From: Xiphydria camelus
Taxonomy: Eukaryota; Arthropoda; Insecta; Hymenoptera; Xiphydriidae
Length of the DNA stretch: 64,000 bases
Assembly: GCA_963678675.1 (NCBI GenBank)
Contig: OY783195.1
Coordinates: 11,558,479-11,622,478, forward strand
Direction: 5' to 3'
Under the pieces are notes generated by a model. That model was not told the DNA's origin and did not search any database. It saw only the letters and a program-made list of their open reading frames with translations. Shown piece by piece: positions 1 to 10,318 of the stretch. The number at the start of each line of letters is the position of its first letter. The first letter of the stretch is position 1. The position numbers were made by a program, and so were the translations under genes.

Positions 1-757
1 GATCATATGGGAGGAATTCGTTGTCTTCATTGCTGTCACTACTATCAACATCATTATCGGTAGCACTCTGTTCGTCAGATACGTCGTCATTTGATTCTTG
101 TTCGGCAAATTCGCATTGTACGTTTTTGGCATTATCTGATGATATGCAATCATCGATTTCTATAACACTAGCAGCAAGTAATTCAGAGTCAGGATTTGCC
201 TCAATTGGTTTTGTCACCGATGAAACATCCACGTAAGAAATTCTACATTTACTTTTGCGGTTATGCCCTGTCACGTCATTCATACAAAAATAACAGTCAT
301 TTTTGCTATGCAGTCTATTCCATAATGCTGGTCTAGAATATTTGATGACCTTCTCATCCTTGCCATACAACACTATTCTGCAAGAACTGCAGATGACATG
401 CGGAACCCATTTCGTTTCCTGGTTAAGTACCTCAAGACCAAAACAATCTTTATACATTTTTTTAATTCTGTCACTTATAGCTATTCCTCTGTTACTCACT
501 ACGTATTTACAACAAATATAACGAAATACATCACAGTTTTTATCTCAATTATGAAATCGCCTTGCACCGTATGATTCATTTCTTGTAGCATTATACTCTA
601 CATGAGCCAAGTCACCAACACATCTAGAGCTACGGTCGCATGATGACGACGATCGCGAGCCCGCTTTCCCACCCTGTCCGAACGCCGATACTGGGTTTCT
701 GAGTCCCTGCACCGTAACCTTTCTTCTTGTGCCTGCCATGATGGCTAAAGTAAACAA
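1..757 (-). pseudogene. DCYFC-motif multicopy protein, N-terminal part, truncated at window edge
   Basis: Reading the minus strand from 757 gives one continuous frame to the left edge, broken by a single in-frame TGA at 545-547. The segment before the TGA is short and basic. After it come cysteine pairs (VPHVICSSC), then DCYFC followed by an H/K-rich stretch, then a very acidic Ser/Asp tail around 20-190. I recognise the order 'HICC/CSSC - W-R - DCYFC' from a large family of uncharacterised, high-copy proteins in insect and cnidarian genomes, generally taken to be transposon-derived; the function is not known. The likely start is the Met near 739 (MAGTRRK) rather than 757. The paired cysteines suggest zinc binding (inference). 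The rest of the protein lies outside the window. The TGA could be a lesion or a missed short intron; I favour a lesion because the frame is preserved across it. Confidence 0.5.
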
Positions 758-969
758 AAACGTATCGGAAGGTATATCTGAACCTATCTAAATCTAGTCT
801 TCAAGATTGAAAGACTTGCACCTAAATGTACTGTATCTGTTCGTGATACCTGTCGCTATGCTTACGTTAGACCAAATTGACTCGACGCAGGAACTTGGTT
901 GCCTTGATGACTGTTAGTTGAGACGAGGAACACGACACAATGATGTTGAAAATACAATGACGAAGACGT

Positions 970-2146
970 GTAGTCCAGTCATTGAAGTTCTGAATTAGAA
1001 ATAATTACAGAGGGGCTGAATTTTTTACAGTAGGTACTGTTTGCACCCTACAACAACTTCCTGATATTTTGAAGAATCATCTCCCGTCCGATTGTTTAAA
1101 AAAGAGATGTAAACAAAAAAAAACGATTTTTTGCGAATATCTCTTCAACTTTCAAAAATAACGAGAAAATCTTCAAATAAAAGTTGTAAACAATTGAATG
1201 CAAAATAAAAAAGTTTTAGTGAAATTTTTACCTATATGCAATAGAGAAGCGGCAAAATGCGTTCAAAGTTTGCGCACCACCTAAGGGAGCATGCTGCGCT
1301 TTAAAAATTCATAAGAATTCGAAAAATTACTCTTTTTCATTGATTTTTTTAAAATCGCATCTACAGGAGTAAACCTACATTTTGAAAGATATAGAAAAAA
1401 AATTAATGCAATCTTAATGCGATTATTGACTATTTTAGATTTTAAACCGATTCTTTTCACTGAAAACATTGGGGAACAATTTTTTTTCTTTTAACTTGGT
1501 ATTCGTTAGATTATTATCTAAAAAAAAGTCCTCTACGGCTTCGCACTGAATACCTTCTGTGTGGAGATATAATATAATATAATACAACTGATTTTCTGGT
1601 GAGTGGCAGTCCTGAATGAAATCTGTGACCGCACCACTGTATTGGGGACCGACAGAGAACGCGCATATCTTCCCGACTCTCTCATAGTCATAAACGCGTT
1701 CTGGACTGCGCGAAGCCGTCTGTGCCTCTACCAAGGAGTAGGTATCCAACTACCTGCTCTCTCTCTCTTCGAAATCATTGAAAAAGAGTAATTTTTCGAT
1801 TTCTTATGAATTTTTAAAGCGCAGCATGCTCCCTTAGGTGGTGCGCAAATTTTGGACGCATTTTGCCGCTTCCCTTTTGCATATAGGTAAAAATTTCACT
1901 AAAACTTTTTTATTATAAATTCGATTGTTTACAACTTTTATTTGAAGATTTTCTCGTTATTTTTAAAAGTTGAAGAGATTCGCAAAAAATCGTTTTTCTT
2001 TGTTTACATCTCTCTTTTAAACAGTCGGACGGGGGATGATCCTTCAAAATATCAGGAAGTTGTTGTAGGGTGCAAACAGTACCTACTGTAAAAAATTCAG
2101 CCCCTCTGTAATTATTTCTAATTCAGGACTTCAATGACTGGACTAC
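970..2146. mobile_element. 1.18-kb foldback element with ~375-bp inverted arms
   Basis: The left arm (970-1346) reappears in reverse complement at 1773-2146. The ends read GTAGTCCAGT and ACTGGACTAC. The match runs through the AGAGGGGCTGAATTTTTTAC and GGGAGCATGCTGCGCTTTAAA blocks with few differences. The ~425-bp centre is not palindromic and holds a 104-codon minus-strand frame (1435-1749) with no recognisable motif, so I do not call it a gene. No clear target duplication is visible. Class unknown; non-autonomous. Confidence 0.8.
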
Positions 2147-2346
2147 GCGGTTGGCTCCATCTTATATAATTAGACTGTAACGGTAATTAGTCTACGGAGG
2201 GGATAGCGTGGGCGACGCCATGCACCCTGATTGGCTAAAGGATAGTGACGTTGTAGAGAGTGTGAGCTGATGCGGTATGCTCTGATTGGCTGGAGGAGAA
2301 TGACGGTGGAAAGAGAGATGACGCTGGAGAGAATTTCCGAGGTCCG

Positions 2347-2690
2347 TACCTAACGGTTTAGAAATCCCGGTGACTCGTATCCGCCATTTTTTGAATTTTT
2401 GAAATCTGACTTCAGATTCATGATCAGCGATCCAAAAAACCCCTATACCAAATTTGGCATGAATCCGTCGATTTTCGAAATTCTCGTCCGCCATATTGGA
2501 TCCGCCATCTTGAATTTTTGAAATTTGACTTCAGATTCGTGATCAGCGACCCAAAAAACCCTCCTATACCAAATTTTGTTTAAATCCATTAATTTTTTGA
2601 AAACATGATTTTTGGCTGGTTTTTTGAGGTTAAAAAAAATTGTGACGTGATGGCCACATTCTGATACCGGATTCGTGATCAGGAGGCAAC
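2347..2690. repeat. Degenerate tandem repeat of the GACTTCAGATTCGTGATCAGC type
   Basis: Two adjacent imperfect units (about 2383-2500 and 2502-2590) share 'TTGAATTTTTGAAAT..GACTTCAGATTC.TGATCAGCGA.CC' and 'CCAAATTT', with a third fragment (GATTCGTGATCAGG) near 2665. Repeats of this appearance are widespread in hymenopteran assemblies (from memory). A 100-codon minus-strand frame (2192-2494) runs through the unit but is a by-product of the repeat. Confidence 0.6.
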
Positions 2691-2767
2691 ATTACTACGG
2701 ATAGCATATATCGCATCAAATGTATAGGTACCCCACTTTTTTTGTGTGACTGTGTTATTTATGTATA

Positions 2768-3432
2768 CAGGGTGACATTTTGAAAACTTGCCACCCCAAT
2801 ATCTCAGAAAGTTACAGATTTTCTAAAAAAAAAATACGGTTTCGGCAGTGAAGAGGGGTAACCAAAATGACAATCGGAGACGCACTCCCTCAAACCCCCT
2901 TAGGGGTAGCCCCCCAACTTTGTAATCTTAAATAGCAACCCCCATGTGTGATACAGCATTGGAAAGCTCTTTAAAAATGCTTTACAACAACACCAAATTT
3001 TGCTACCTTCCGATGAGTAGTTTTCGCGCAAATCGAGAAAGAAACTGCTAGAAGTAAGTTTCGTCAATTTATTTATTAAAGGTCAATTACGTTACAATAA
3101 ATTTTCGAAATGATTTTTATAGATTTTTCGAACTTTTTCAAATGTTCTTCTTGAAATTTTGCGACATTCTTGCGTAATTCTTTATTTCAGTTGGTTAATG
3201 CTTGCTGGTTGAGTTTGAAAAACAACAGATTTCAGATGTCTTCATAAGAAGAAATCGTAGGGAGTAAGATCAGGTGATGGAAATCATTTCGAAAATTTAT
3301 TGTAACGTAATTGACTTTTAATAAATAGATTGACAAAACTTACTTCTAGCAGTTTCTTTCTCGATTTCCGCGAAAACTACTCATCGAAAGGTACCAAAAT
3401 TTGGTACCAATTCATTTCAAAATATCACCCTG
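2768..3432. mobile_element. TA-flanked MITE, Tc1/mariner-type ends, foldback core
   Basis: Ends CAGGGTGA...ATCACCCTG are flanked by TA at 2766-2767 and 3433-3434, the duplication expected of Tc1/mariner. Inside, 3001-3120 and 3280-3400 are inverted copies of each other (GAGAAAGAAACTGCTAGAAG and its complement). No coding capacity. About 665 bp. Confidence 0.8.
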
Positions 3433-3634
3433 TATATAGCTTGATAATACGTTTAACTCTCATTGCGCTAGCATTTTCGGTTACAGAGAGATAAATACAT
3501 AGGAAGGTTAATATCCTAACGATTCCTCTAAAATGTATTTAAAAATCTTCGTCCACATCTCAGTTTAATATGGGTATCGTGAGGTCTAACTACATGAAAA
3601 AAAAATGTTATTACACACGTAGCAGATGAGGACT

Positions 3635-3720
3635 CTATGACACCGGCCTATCATCGAAGTTAAGCAGCAATTAGCGGGGTCAGTATTTTTGATGTGTAAA
3701 CATCTTTAGGCTCGCGACGG
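3635..3720 (+). other. 5S rRNA-like segment (5S-derived SINE head or pseudogene)
   Basis: CGAAGTTAAGCAGC followed by GCGGGGTCAGTATTTTTGATG matches the order of box A and box C of the 5S internal promoter (GTTAAGCAGC...GGT.AGTA.TTGGATG in true 5S). The 5' third and the 3' stem do not match, so this is not a functional 5S gene. 5S-headed retroposons (SINE3) are known in other animals; that origin is an inference here. Confidence 0.5.
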
Positions 3721-3827
3721 AGTGATTTCATGGAAGTGGTGGGGGAACTGTTAACGACATTAGTGTGTGTTCGTGTGAGCTCGGTGCAGGATCTTGACAT
3801 TTACCTCCGGCCGGGCTTGGTCGGTAT

Positions 3828-4050
3828 TCATACCGGTACAAGTCGAGTCGGTAGTTACAATCACTGGCAATTCGAGAGATCGGAGTGTCTAACCTCGAAA
3901 TCGTGATTTTCAGAATAACGGTGAGTACTTTCCATTCTTCACACAATCATAATTCCGAGGTCAGACGCTTCTATCTCAAGAACGTAAAACTTTCTACTGT
4001 TTTCAGTATTTAACAACGCGTTCACTACAATTTCTAATATAACTAGACAA
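3828..4050 (+). repeat. Duplicated 5'-exon-like segment, copy 1
   Basis: This block recurs at 5609-5826. Shared landmarks are TACCGGTACAAGTCGAGTCG, CTAACCTCGAAATCGTGA, TTTCAGAATAACGGTGAGTA and GACGCTTCTATCTC. The AACG/GTGAGTACTT core in both copies is a strong 5' splice donor. A second, shorter shared motif (TTGACATTTACCT.CGGCCGGGC) precedes it at 3793 and recurs at 4341. Downstream, at 4084, an ATG opens a six-codon frame that runs into GGTAAGTG, another donor-like site. It looks like leader exons of a repeated transcription unit, but no downstream coding exon is recognised. Confidence 0.45.
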
Positions 4051-4544
4051 CAATTTGTGACTTCCATAACCTAGTATACCTACAATGGAATCACATGCCG
4101 CTGGTAAGTGTAAATGTACGGAATACTTTTAACCTTTTGTATACATATTTCATTTGTACACGACAATCATTTAATTCCTACTTTGTGGTTTCAACTGTTT
4201 CAATTAATTAGTGATTATACCGCATGGCCCGTAAGAAACGCAACAAGCGACAGTTAGGTACCTCCGGCAATATTTGCCGACGGTGCTCGAGTCTTGTAAA
4301 TGTCGGTACAGAAAAAAGCGCTCATACCTACGAGAGGGTCTTGACATTTACCTTCGGCCGGGCTTTTGGTCGGTATTTAGGTACCCCGATAGCAAAGTGG
4401 CACCACAGTGACTGCACCCTGCTTTCACGCGGTGCATTCGAGTGCATGCACTGGGGTGTCCATCTGTCTGTGCACCGTGAAGCCACACTGCAGTCACGCA
4501 GTGTAAGTACGATGGTAAAAGTAGAATTTTGCAAAAAGGGGGCG

Positions 4545-5000
4545 ATAAAGTAGGATTTCCCGCCTGCCTTATCCGCCTACTAGAGAGAGAGAGAGAGAGA
4601 GTGTCGGTTTTTTTTTCTCAAACCCGACCCGGCCAGGACTCGAACCTGCGATCTTTAGAAGACTGGGAACGCTTCTCGCATTCTACCAATTGCGCCATCG
4701 ACTCTTTGTGGTGGAAGTCGACTAAGTTATACATATAATATCGATACCTGAAAGCAACAGTACTATGACTAGTGAGATAAAGCCGAAAGCCGATTTCGAG
4801 CTATGTCAAACGTAAACTAAATTTTAAATATTTTTGCCGAGATATCTCAGTGTTGCATTGTGTAAAGGCCGGTTTATATATATATATATCTCATTAAATT
4901 TTTAAAAATAATTTGATACTTTCTTTTTCAAAACAGTAGCGATTATGATAATTAATTATTCATTATTTATGAAATAATTCAGTACAATTTGCACTGTTTG
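4545..5000 (-). mobile_element. tRNA-like SINE, copy 1, with unoccupied TTAA site
   Basis: On the minus strand 4710-4620 reads as a tRNA-like head: TGGCGCAATTGGTAGAATGCG (A box) and GGTTCGAGTCC (B box). The region between them is too long and mispaired for a functional tRNA. The same head and the same flank (AATAATTTGATACTTTCTTT, CAGTAGCGATTATGA) recur at 46600-47540, which makes it a dispersed pol III-type retroposon. The flank here has a single TTAA at 4894-4897, exactly where the other copy carries a 601-bp MITE. Confidence 0.65.
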
Positions 5001-5269
5001 AAACATTATTATAATATCAATTTTGTTATTTTCTAATTTAAAAATTCTTCTATCGGGGTGTGAAATCAATTAATTGTAAATTTACAACCGCACACATCCG
5101 CAGATCAAAATTTGTAACTAGTCACAAATTGCTTTCTGGGAACAAACCTATTATTATATCAATTTTGTTATTTTCTAATTTAACACATTCGCTGCCACTT
5201 TTAGATTGATTGCATCGCGCTCAGTGCCGGTAACAGACTGAATAATTATATGTAATGTGCACGTCAATG

Positions 5270-5336
5270 TGTCTCCGATCGGAGCCGGCGGCACAGGCGC
5301 GAAGTGTCGACTGGCTCCGATCGGAGCCGGCGGCAG
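5270..5336. repeat. Direct repeat of a CTCCGATCGGAG palindrome
   Basis: CTCCGATCGGAGCCGGCGGCA occurs at about 5274 and again at about 5319, 45 bases apart. Each copy contains a perfect 12-bp dyad, in an AT-rich neighbourhood. It could be a protein-binding iteron or a GC-rich repeat remnant. Confidence 0.5.
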
Positions 5337-5399
5337 CAAACGACGTGTTAAAAATTTTGTGAAGACAATGAAGTTACCGACATTCATGGTCGGTAAATT

Positions 5400-5608
5400 T
5401 ACGAAGTGTGCACGTCAAAAAGGCACCTTGACTGCACTGAGTGTAACTACTGTGTCTTTACGCTGTGAACCACTCAGTGTGTTCACTGTGTAGCCACGGT
5501 GCTTTTAGTTTGTGTACGCCACGCGATCACGCCACGGTGAGACCTTAGTGGTGCCACTACGTGGCAGCACTGCGTGCGGCTAGCGTATAAATCCACGCTT
5601 TGCTGTCG
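5400..5608 (+). promoter_or_regulatory. Candidate TATA promoter upstream of 5'-exon copy 2
   Basis: GCGTATAAATCC at 5583-5594 is a good TATA box about 25 bases upstream of the start of the duplicated exon-like block (5609). The 200 bases above it are unusually GC-rich and rich in GTG/CAC words (CACTGAGTG, CACGGTG). Copy 1 at 3828 lacks an equivalent TATA box. Confidence 0.35.
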
Positions 5609-5826
5609 GGGTATACCGGTACAAGTCGAGTCGGTAATTAGAGTCGGTATCAATTCGAGAGATCAGAGCGTCTAACCTCGAAATCGTGAATTTCAGAATA
5701 ACGGTGAGTACTTTCCATTACTCACAACATCACCATTCCCATTATAGACGCTTCTATCTCCAGAACGTACATCTTTATACTGGTTTCAGTGTATAACAAC
5801 AGTTGCACTACGATTTCTAAAAAAAA
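5609..5826 (+). repeat. Duplicated 5'-exon-like segment, copy 2
   Basis: Homologue of 3828-4050, beginning TACCGGTACAAGTCGAGTCG and keeping the AACG/GTGAGTACTT splice donor. The internal AGAGTCGGTAT is a small local variation. Confidence 0.45.
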
Positions 5827-6042
5827 CTAAAAACGAGTTAGTCATTCTAACTTGCAATAGATGTGTAAACATATGGCAGAACAATATTGCGTGGAAGTCA
5901 TGTGGGTGTATTCGGTTACAGACAATTATTAAAAAACTAAAAACGAGTTAGTCATTCTAATTTGCAATAGATGTGTAAACATATGGCAGAACGATGTTAC
6001 GTGGAAGTCATGTGGGTGTATTCGGTTACAGACAATTATTAA
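5823..6042. repeat. Tandem duplication, two ~109-bp units
   Basis: The units starting near 5824 and 5933 both run from AAAACTAAAAACGAGTTAG through GTGTAAACATATGGCAGAAC to GGTTACAGACAATTATT and differ at only a few bases, so this is a young tandem duplication. Confidence 0.85.
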
Positions 6043-6415
6043 AAAATTTAATTTAGATGGGTGATCAACTTTGGTTCAAAAACCAGATAAGGTTACACTC
6101 GATTCAGAGGGTGCAATCTGAATTTTTTGAATACCAAACAATTTAACACCCTTTAATAACTTTGTTTATTAATAATACTTTCAGAATTATTTATACTTAT
6201 TAAATACCAACAGCTAGGTATATTGATTTTGTTTTTAATTATGTATTAGCCAATTTAGTTTAAGAATGAATAAAATTGATCTGGCTTTATTATTTATAAG
6301 AATTTGCCTCTTCATAATCCATAATTTTTCTCTAAGAACTTATGTTATATATAAATACATACAAGTCTAAATCTCTGAACTTAAATAGACATCGTCCGAC
6401 TCTTACAAGGGAAGT

Positions 6416-9400
6416 TAGGGAACCCGACAATTCAGAAAATTCCGCCATTCCGTGTGCAAGTAGAGTAGTTCAAGCGTAATACAAAAATACATTTCATTGG
6501 TGCGGTATTACGGTTTTAAGGGGTGAAATCATCCCTTGAAAAAAATGCAGATTTTTCTTCTTCACGGAATAATTCCCGAACGGTGAAAGATAAGGGAAAA
6601 AAGTTGAAATAAAAGTTTTATGGTTTTTCTCGGTCTATAAAACTGATGCGAAAAAATTCTGGAAAAAAATTTTTTTTAAGTTACCTCCACTGACCCATAA
6701 AAATGTTTTTTTGGATTTCTTAAGTTTATATAAAAATACCTCTCAATGTCCTCTTTTTAAACATCCCTAGTTTATTATGTATCCTTTTTTTTTAATTTAG
6801 AAAACCTCGAACTTTAAGGCCGTTTTGACGTAAACAGTGAAACGGTCTTATGAAACGATATCTACATTTTTATTTATATACATTTCATACAGTTTTTAAT
6901 TATTTTAGCAAAACACGTACTTACAATTACATGAAAAATGAACCTTATTGAAATGAATCAATGACATGTATTTTTGAAACAACACAAATCAGATACCGTA
7001 TGAGCCTCAATGATAACGTTGAATGACACAGGATCTATGTCGACATTGAAGCCGATAAGGTTTTGCATAATGGAATGTGTTTGACTCGTGACTATTAACA
7101 CTGCATGCTGGTGAGATATCCCTTCATCATTCGTTAAAAATCTTATGTAAGTACGTTTTATGATTATTATATTTATACTGGAAGATGTAGCTTATCCGCA
7201 GTTACATTAATCCAATTATGATATATAAATAAACGAATTCATTCATTCATTCATTTACTGAATCCTGATAAACAAAATATTTGTATCTATTGTACATATT
7301 TTATTAATGGATTATACATTAAACCAGTTGTAATGGTAGAAAACGGCAAATACACTAAAATTACGGATTATAATTTGTACAGTAGTGATATTGTTCATAG
7401 AAATGTTCAAAACAGTAATACTCGGCACACCATGCACAGCGTATGAAAGCAGCTTCTCCACAAATACTACATCTGGGTATATGCTTTACACTCCTAAAGT
7501 AACAAAAATCTACAGGGTTTTGAAATTCACCGGGATGCGTTTCTACATATCCGCTTTTGAACCAAGTATATCGGAAAAGATTTTTAAATCTAGGCGACGG
7601 AAGCTGGTTGTGTGTTAATGATTGCAATTTAATTATTTCATTGCGCGAATGCAAACTAATATCTTTCTCTTGAAGAAGTACATTATCAGAAAATGTTCGA
7701 ACGAAATTCTTCCAAATCCGGAATCCAAATACATCTAAAGGTTGAATGATGCTAGTCGTTTTTTTCGGAATCATTGAAAACTGTACTTCTTTGTCTTGTG
7801 GGATCAACGTCTCTAGCTGACTCAAACAATGTCCCGTCCATGAGTCAAGTAGTAGCATGCTTTTATGGCCAGTATTCGGTAAATACACCTGGATGAACCA
7901 AGTTTTAAAATGTTCAGATGTAAGTTTACCTGATTTTGAAGCTTGAATGTAAATGTTAGCCGGACGAAATAGAGATTCTTCCACCCTTGGGCCAAATGTT
8001 CCTGTAGGCTCCTTCAAAACTATGTACAGTGGTGAAACAAGACGTCCACTTGCCGAAATGACAGGCATTACAGTATAGCTGTGTGTCGTAGATGATACTG
8101 ATTCGACCGTTGCTTCTACCGTTTTTACTCCTAATTTTGCCAATGTTCGCCCTGAACGTACTTCGAGGTTGAAGCCACTCTCGTCTGCGTTATATATTTC
8201 TTCAAATTCAATAGTTGGTATATTTAATTTTGCGTTTGATACAAACGTCTTTGCAATATTTTGTAGGTTGTCAATATCTTGGAACATAGATTGCGTCCTG
8301 AATATTGTTATTTTGCGAGACACGATTCTGTGCACTCTTTTTAATTTCCAAATCCACCATTTACTTGCCTTGAATTCGGAAAGGTCCACCAAGTCCTTCG
8401 CCCTCAAAGCCCATAATCTTAAATCCATATCGTGAATAATAGATCTTCTGTCACAAGCTTCTTCAAATCTTTGCAGTACGTATTCCGTAATAAATGCAAT
8501 TTTATCTGCATTCGTTTCACCTTTTTGTACACTTTCTTCCCATCTATATAGCTGTGGCAAAGGTTTAACTTTGCGAAATTTTGTCTGCACATTAGTGACT
8601 GGTCCTCGGGCTTTTTTTCCGCTTTTCCAAAATTCAACAGCTTTTCTCTTATAACTTAAGTCGACTTTTCCACCTTCGTCATCAACAATGCATTCTGCAG
8701 GTTCAAAATTATCTTCCTCTTCTGCTGAAACTGTAGGGTACTCTACAACATGTGCTCCATGAGGTTCAGATGGATTAGCAAAATCCAATACGTAATCGTA
8801 TTCAATTGATGGTACGAGATCTACGTTTCTAAAAGTGTTTATAATGTCACGAATTTGATTATGAACTTCAATTTCATCTGATGTTATAAGGGTCTGTGCC
8901 AACTCCGTAATTTGAAACGTAGTCATTAACGTGTTTATTACATTTGAAACGTTAATCGGCGTCCTTTTATAATGAAAAGCTTTTGGAGCAATGATTAATA
9001 ACTGTTTTTAATAGAATGGTGACTAATTGCAGTCGTAAATGTAACTGGAAATAAGCTACATCTTTCAGCCATATTTATATTATACTAAAAAAAAAACATG
9101 TTTGCATAAGATTTTTTACGAACGGAAGAGGGATACCTTATCAACATGTAACGATAATAGTCATGAGACAAACATGTTTACAATACGCAAACCGGGCTAT
9201 TTGCTAAAACGTTATCGGCATCAACGTCGACATAGATCCTGCGTCATTCAACGTTATCATTGAGGTTCATACGTTATCTTATTTGTGTTGTTGGAACAAT
9301 ACATGTCATTGATTCATTTCAATAAGTTTCATTTTTCATGTAATTGTGAGTACGTGTTTTGCTAAAATAATTAAAAACTGTGTGAAATGTATATAAATAA

Positions 9401-9853
9401 AAATGTAGATATCGTTTCATAAGACCGTTTCACTGTTTACGTCAAAACGGCCTTAAAGTTCGAGGTTTTCTAAATTAAAATAAAAGGATACATAATAAAC
9501 TAGGGATGTGTAAAAAGAGGACATTGAGAGATATTTTTCCATAAACTTAAGAAATCCAGAAACCCATTTTATGGGTCGGTGGTTGGGTAACTTAAAAAAA
9601 TTTTTTTCCAGAATTTTTTTACACCAGTTTTATAGATCGAGAAAAACCATAAAACTTTTATTTCAACTTTTTTCCCTTATCTTTCACCGTTCGGGAGTTA
9701 TTACGTGAAGAAGAAAAATCTGCATTTTTTTCAAGGGATGATTTCACCCCTTAAAACCGTAATACCGCACAAATGAAATGTATTTTTGTGTTACGCTTGA
9801 ACTACTCTACTTGCACACGGAATGGCGGAATTTTCTGAATTTTCGGGTTCCCT
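6416..9853 (-). mobile_element. pogo-like DNA transposon with ~650-bp terminal inverted repeats
   Basis: Sequence from AGGGAACCCGA at 6416 inward to about 7070 is repeated in inverted orientation from about 9200 to TCGGGTTCCCT at 9853. Clear anchors are AATTCCGCCATTCCGTGTGC, AAGGGGTGAAATCATCCC and GATCTATGTCGAC. The arms enclose one minus-strand transposase gene. Arms this long are unusual for pogo-type elements. The outermost bases do not show a clean TA duplication, so the exact termini are approximate. Confidence 0.75.
7361..8926 (-). CDS. pogo/Tigger-like DDE_1 transposase
   Basis: An uninterrupted 521-residue frame. Residues ~140-210 (LRLWALRAKDLVDLSEFKA...WIWKLKRVHRIVSRK) resemble the CENP-B-type helix-turn-helix DNA-binding region. 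The catalytic triad is visible as D248 (YNADESGF), D361 (LLLDSWTGH) and D398 (SIIQPLDVFGFR), with 36 residues between the last two, as in the DDE_1 family of the Tc1/mariner-pogo group. A C-terminal cysteine/histidine cluster (CSICG...CAWCAEYYC..H...HYC, ~485-517) suggests a zinc finger. The role is cut-and-paste transposition of the surrounding element. The start is the first Met; an acidic N-terminal ~100 residues precede the DNA-binding part. No stop or frameshift is seen, so the protein may be functional. Confidence 0.85.
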   Translation of the reverse strand: MTTFQITELAQTLITSDEIEVHNQIRDIINTFRNVDLVPSIEYDYVLDFANPSEPHGAHVVEYPTVSAEEEDNFEPAECIVDDEGGKVDLSYKRKAVEFWKSGKKARGPVTNVQTKFRKVKPLPQLYRWEESVQKGETNADKIAFITEYVLQRFEEACDRRSIIHDMDLRLWALRAKDLVDLSEFKASKWWIWKLKRVHRIVSRKITIFRTQSMFQDIDNLQNIAKTFVSNAKLNIPTIEFEEIYNADESGFNLEVRSGRTLAKLGVKTVEATVESVSSTTHSYTVMPVISASGRLVSPLYIVLKEPTGTFGPRVEESLFRPANIYIQASKSGKLTSEHFKTWFIQVYLPNTGHKSMLLLDSWTGHCLSQLETLIPQDKEVQFSMIPKKTTSIIQPLDVFGFRIWKNFVRTFSDNVLLQEKDISLHSRNEIIKLQSLTHNQLPSPRFKNLFRYTWFKSGYVETHPGEFQNPVDFCYFRSVKHIPRCSICGEAAFIRCAWCAEYYCFEHFYEQYHYCTNYNP

Positions 9854-9859
9854 CCACAA

Positions 9860-10310
9860 GGGTGTTAGTGTCACGACCCCGTCATCACTTTGCTGAAGTC
9901 GTCACTTAACTGTGTCGATGGTCTGGAAGATATTTCACCACCCTGTGTGTACTCTGTGTGCACGAAGGATGAAAGGCGGCGTTCAAAAATAAAAATCACT
10001 ACATTTTCGTCTTTCCTACGTAATATAATGCATGTACATTTATTTTCTCCGCATTCCATTCGTATATCGTTCGACAATCTGGTTTTGGTTTTCTTCACAA
10101 ACACTACTTTATTTTCATACCATCTTAACTTTCTTAATTCTTGCGCCGTCTGACGTGTCCGTTATTTTTTTCGATGGAATTTGGCGGTAAAAATACGCTC
10201 GCGTATAATTCTGTAGTTTCGAATAAATTTGACAACAAACGCACTTTAAGAGAAAAAAATCGAATTTAAGAAAAAATTATAAAAAAATTGCTCTAATAAT
10301 ATTGCCCATA
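9860..10310. other. No recognisable feature
   Basis: Short overlapping frames on both strands (plus 9890-10153, minus 9871-10104) show no motif, and neither has coding-like support. I see only unique-looking AT-rich sequence. Confidence 0.4.
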
Positions 10311-10318
10311 GGTCATGT

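Noticed and set aside
1435..1749. 104-codon minus frame in the centre of the first foldback
   Set aside because: No motif, and the element looks non-autonomous; kept only as a note.
4224..4553. 109-codon frame beginning MARKKRNKRQ
   Set aside because: It runs through repeat text shared with 3.8 kb and a GTG/CAC-rich stretch, with an antisense frame of similar quality; not convincing as coding.
4610..4712. A tRNA gene on the minus strand
   Set aside because: The A and B boxes are good, but the distance between them and the lack of a proper anticodon stem and acceptor pairing fit a SINE head, and the sequence recurs with the same flank at 46.7 kb.
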